Below the pieces are notes generated by a model. The model did no database searches and was not told where the DNA came from. It worked only from the letters and a program-made list of their open reading frames with translations. Made by a program: the position numbers and the translations under genes. A stretch of 64,000 bases of DNA. Source: Lojkania enalia. Taxonomy: Eukaryota; Ascomycota; Dothideomycetes; Pleosporales. Positions 60,925-64,000 of the stretch are shown here, piece by piece (within the stretch, counting starts at the first letter, position 1; each line of letters opens with the position of its first letter). The stretch covers positions 1-64,000 of the forward strand of contig ML986676.1 of the NCBI GenBank assembly GCA_010094045.1, given 5' to 3'.

Positions 60925-61917
60925 GGACTGTTGCTAGCTCTGGTCAGCTCCTGCTTTAACGAGGACGACCATCTCGTCTACGCGCTCTTCACTGTCTTCT
61001 GTACCATATGTGAATAATTCCTTCAGCTACACTTCTAGAGTTCGGCATGAACCCGTGGGCCGAAAGGGTGCGGTCATCGATCGGAGTTTCGGATGCAATC
61101 AACTGCTTCACAGCCCTGCCTGCTCAAGACCTACTCGAAACGATTACTGCCTTTCGCAGGCATCAATGGTCTCACACATCTTCGTCTATTCATAGCCTGA
61201 CATGTCTAATTAGATTGCTCTTGTTCAATCATCGCTTGCATGAAAGTTCGTTATATACGCTAATACTAGGTCCTGCGAGCTCCCACATTGGCGAATGTCT
61301 TTGAACTCTCTGTGCAAACATCTTTTTCACTCATTTCTTCTCTCAGGTGAGTCGTATGGTGCCAGTCAGTTGCCTTTCATGCGGCACAGGTTCTCTACAA
61401 AGCCCCATCCTACCATCCTTTCAAACTTCAGGGAACCCGCTAAGCCTCTTTCGCCCCAGTAAGCCCTGTGCTCTTGATGCAGGAGCACCAGTTGCACCCC
61501 ACTCTCACCCACAAAGCACTGCCCGCCTGGCACATGTGCCTCAAAAAGATAGAAAAGGATTTGGCATGGATCAGCACTTGGTTTGTGCGAAACTCTACGC
61601 CCTGTGCCACGCCTAGCGATTGCTGGCGTTTCTCTAGGCTGAACCGTGGCTGAATCAAACTAAACAACTGATCTGTCATACTTGCGCGGTTAACGAGGTG
61701 TTTGCGGCGTAGACAACATGTCTATATAACGGAAGTTGCGGCGCATAGCATGTATAATTTTTCCAAGGCTTGACGCCTTTCAACGAAGTCTCATTCATAG
61801 GGAATCTTCTCTCAACTAGCACACAATACATAGATTTTGAGCTTAGTGTACAGATATATCATCTTTATATCAGATCTTAGTCTATATACACGCTCAGTGA
61901 TCTATCAGCGATCGGTT
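60925..61917. other. interval upstream of the PPxY membrane protein
   Basis: About 1 kb with short frames only (for example plus 61347-61616). It may contain an upstream signal-peptide exon of the next gene, which I could not place. Confidence 0.45.
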
Positions 61918-63045
61918 ATGGGACCTTGGAGATGGCAGTTTCCTGCTGCAACGAAAGACAATACACATATTCAACACGCTGACGAGTCCATTACCACGTT
62001 CTTGAAGTTTGCAGCAAATAAAAAACCGTCAGATGGATTCGGTTCCATAGCTCTGCATCCAAAGGACACGATCGACCTTCGGTACTTAGAATCTGAATCC
62101 TCGACCGACACATACCAGATCGAGCATTGGTGCCTTCAATGTTTTGATGAGGCCATACCAACAGATCCTTGGATGGCTTGCGACTCTTGTGAGTATGAAT
62201 GTCTATATCTGTTTTGGGGTTACCAACTAAATGCAGATAAACAAAAAAACGCAACTAAATTATACAAATATGAACTGGAGAGAAGCAAACCAGGTCCTTA
62301 CCGTCTCCCAGAACTTCAAGACTATGGTATACCAGCAATTTGTACATTCGGAATAAAAGACTCCAATCCCTACGAACTCACTATCGCATACCTTTTTGTG
62401 AACAGTGCCCCCGATAACGGCGTCAATCTCGACTGGAGTAGCACTGGAACCAAAGTATCCAATGTACCTACAATATCTTCGTACCCGTCTAGTACAAGAA
62501 CCATCCCTTTCGGACAATCACTAGACAGAAGGTCGTACTTTGATTTCTATGAACAAAGGGATAAGACAGCGACCATTGTTGGGGCCGTTGTAGGAACCAT
62601 TGTCGGAATCATTATTCTCGGATGCATGATAAGCTGTTATACGGAAGCAAGAAGCAAAAAGCGAAAACAAGAGATTGCAATGGGTATACGGCCGGCGACT
62701 ATACATGTAGTACCGTACGGGAGCGCAAGGACGAACGAAACACCACAGCCAATGGTACAAGATAGGCTATCGAGGGCAGAGGAAGGACGCGCGAGACCTA
62801 GGCGACGAGACACAGATGGAGAGTCCCTCGCGCCTCCGGCTTATGAAGAGGCAGTGGCGGATGCTGCGAGACGACCGGAAAGTCAGGAGGGTGCAAGGCA
62901 AGTGGAGGAGGTTGATGGCGCGATTTTTTCAGCTCAAATAGGTGAAGGGGAAAGGCAGTTACCGCCGTTGCCGCAGTTGGCGCCGTTGCATCAGAATGCC
63001 ACGGGAGACGACAATCAAGATCCTAGAAGAACGCATTCTTGGTAG
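61918..63045 (+). CDS. single-pass membrane protein with PPxY tail, 5' end uncertain
   Basis: I do not recognise the family. From the first ATG (MGPWRWQFP) the uncut frame gives 375 aa. A 48-bp segment, 62189-62236, has a GTGAGT donor, a CCAACTAAAT branch site and a CAG acceptor. It is a multiple of three without a stop, so it is probably an intron, and splicing gives CDSYKQKNATKLYKYE (359 aa). The extracellular part (about 1-215) has paired cysteines (WCLQCF, MACDS) and a Ser/Thr-rich stalk. One membrane helix (TIVGAVVGTIVGIIILGCMISCY) follows. The cytosolic tail has a basic stop-transfer cluster and APPAYEEAV, a PPxY motif that would bind the WW domains of a Rsp5/Nedd4 ubiquitin ligase. No signal peptide is visible, so a 5' exon may be missing. 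Confidence 0.65.
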   Translation: MGPWRWQFPAATKDNTHIQHADESITTFLKFAANKKPSDGFGSIALHPKDTIDLRYLESESSTDTYQIEHWCLQCFDEAIPTDPWMACDSCEYECLYLFWGYQLNADKQKNATKLYKYELERSKPGPYRLPELQDYGIPAICTFGIKDSNPYELTIAYLFVNSAPDNGVNLDWSSTGTKVSNVPTISSYPSSTRTIPFGQSLDRRSYFDFYEQRDKTATIVGAVVGTIVGIIILGCMISCYTEARSKKRKQEIAMGIRPATIHVVPYGSARTNETPQPMVQDRLSRAEEGRARPRRRDTDGESLAPPAYEEAVADAARRPESQEGARQVEEVDGAIFSAQIGEGERQLPPLPQLAPLHQNATGDDNQDPRRTHSW

Positions 63046-63289
63046 GCGAAGGCCGCGTGAACGGAGAGAAGGCCCATCACTATACAGGATGAGCACATCG
63101 ATGAGTCATGGGAAATGGCGCGTATGGAGTAGGAAATATGATACCCACAGTTCATCAATTTCATGATAAGTTTTCCACTATGATCTCAACAAGTACACTG
63201 TATTAGCATTGTAACAACCTAATTAATAAGTTCATAGACAAGATACTCCCTCCATAACTAATCCTCATACTCAACCTATTTGCGCACAC

Positions 63290-63908
63290 TCACATCCACA
63301 TCTCAAACCCCAACATGGGCTTCATAGCAATCGCGCTCATCGTCCTATCCACTCTAGCCCCCTCATACCTTACCGTCGGCACCTCCCCACCTACCCTCTC
63401 ATCCACCTTCTCATCCTTCACATCCATCTGCTCTCTAGTTCTATCCTCCGTATTTTCCGCCCCAATCCCCCTCAAATCACCCTCCTCACTGACAACAATC
63501 CACGTCTCGGCAATCGGCCCCTCCAACCCATTCTTTTGAACATACTTCTCCAAATCAAAGCTTATCCTGTCTGTCCTTTCCTTAATAGCATGAGTAGGGT
63601 ATTCAGGCATTCGGGAGAGACTGTTTGACGGGCTGTGCTGGTAGGCGAGTAAAGTGTAGCGATGTGGTAATGTAGGCGGGACGTGTGGGAGGAGGGAGAT
63701 GTTATTGTTCCTTTGGTCGTGGAAGGGTGATGGTGGCATGGCTAGCCAGAGAAGGAATGGGGATGTAGAGTTGTCTGCGTCTAGGAGGAAGACGAGGGAT
63801 TGGAGGGTCGGGAAGGTGGCCGTTGGGAGGCGTATTGATTCTGAGGGCGTTAGCGGAGATTTGAAGTGTAAGTTGTAAATGGTGAGAGGCAATTTTGCTG
63901 GTATGGAG
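63290..63908 (-). CDS. PEBP-like protein, 5' end beyond window
   Basis: The frame has no in-frame ATG near its beginning. It is open from a TTTCAG acceptor-like site at 63909-63914, so the first exon probably lies outside the window. Segments fit a divergent phosphatidylethanolamine-binding protein. They are a ligand-pocket-like LVFLLDADNSTSPFLLWLAM, then PHRYTLLAYQ (compare the family HRY motif), then FDLEKYVQKNGLEGPIAETWIVV (compare FD..KFA...L..PVAG..F). The canonical DPDAP pocket motif is altered to DADNST. The last 60 residues are charged and poorly conserved. A role for this copy cannot be inferred. Confidence 0.55.
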
Positions 63909-64000
63909 CTGAAACGAGGGCTTGAGATAAATGCGTAATAAAATTGCTGATATTTTTTGATGCTGTTGATGGGAAGAGGAATTGTTTGATAGTGGCGGCG

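Overview
The window looks like nuclear DNA of a filamentous ascomycete (Pezizomycotina; Leotiomycetes is only a guess). Most introns are short (46-60 bp) with GTANGT-like donors, CTAAY-type branch sites and YAG acceptors. Genes are single transcription units on both strands, many proteins match fungal-specific families (Lcl2, Urg3/DUF1688, Mpo1/DUF962), and there is a HET-NACHT-WD40 NLR-type gene. All exon models were derived by hand from the sequence. Reading frames were checked for continuity across every intron. No database search was run.

Layout. 1-1840: no gene. 1841-5811: GTR1 (Rag GTPase, TORC1/EGO) and URG3/URC4 (uracil catabolism, DUF1688), both minus. 5812-8611: GC-rich, low-complexity gene-free DNA. 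8612-13497: auxilin/Swa2-like UBA-TPR-J protein and a PQ-loop vacuolar transporter, both plus. 15149-18302: HET-NACHT-WD40 gene with two near-identical 126-bp WD units. 19305-23096: Mpo1-like DUF962 protein and an eight-exon MFS sugar transporter, both minus. 23097-25644: no gene. 25645-31283: signal peptidase subunit SPC3 and XRN1, both minus. XRN1 is head-to-head with HAT2 (31764-33218). Then YIH1/IMPACT (plus), an unrecognised conserved-looking protein (minus) and GTP cyclohydrolase I (minus). 40236-43923: CTK1/CDK12-type kinase with a long RS/RD-rich arm. 43924-47536: 3.6 kb of gene-free DNA with G-runs and CAG repeats. 47537-48931: Ser/Pro-rich unknown protein. 51584-54208: acetoacetyl-CoA synthetase. 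54905-55456: small membrane protein. NOP10 (minus) and LCL2 (plus) are head-to-head. 57215-59722: large coiled-coil protein (minus). 59905-60924: a roughly 1-kb AT-rich, ORF-less element with imperfect terminal inverted repeats, probably a non-autonomous transposon. 61918-63045: single-pass membrane protein with a PPxY tail. 63290-end: edge-truncated PEBP-like gene.

How the genes fit together. Most are unlinked housekeeping functions: TORC1 signalling (GTR1), Gcn2 control (YIH1), RNA decay and processing (XRN1, CTK1, NOP10), ER secretion and quality control (SPC3, LCL2), clathrin uncoating (Swa2-like), vacuolar amino-acid export (PQ-loop), pterin/folate synthesis (FOL2), histone acetylation (HAT2), and pyrimidine and ketone-body metabolism. 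I see no biosynthetic cluster, tRNA, rRNA or CRISPR. The accessory content is the NLR-type gene and the inverted-repeat element.
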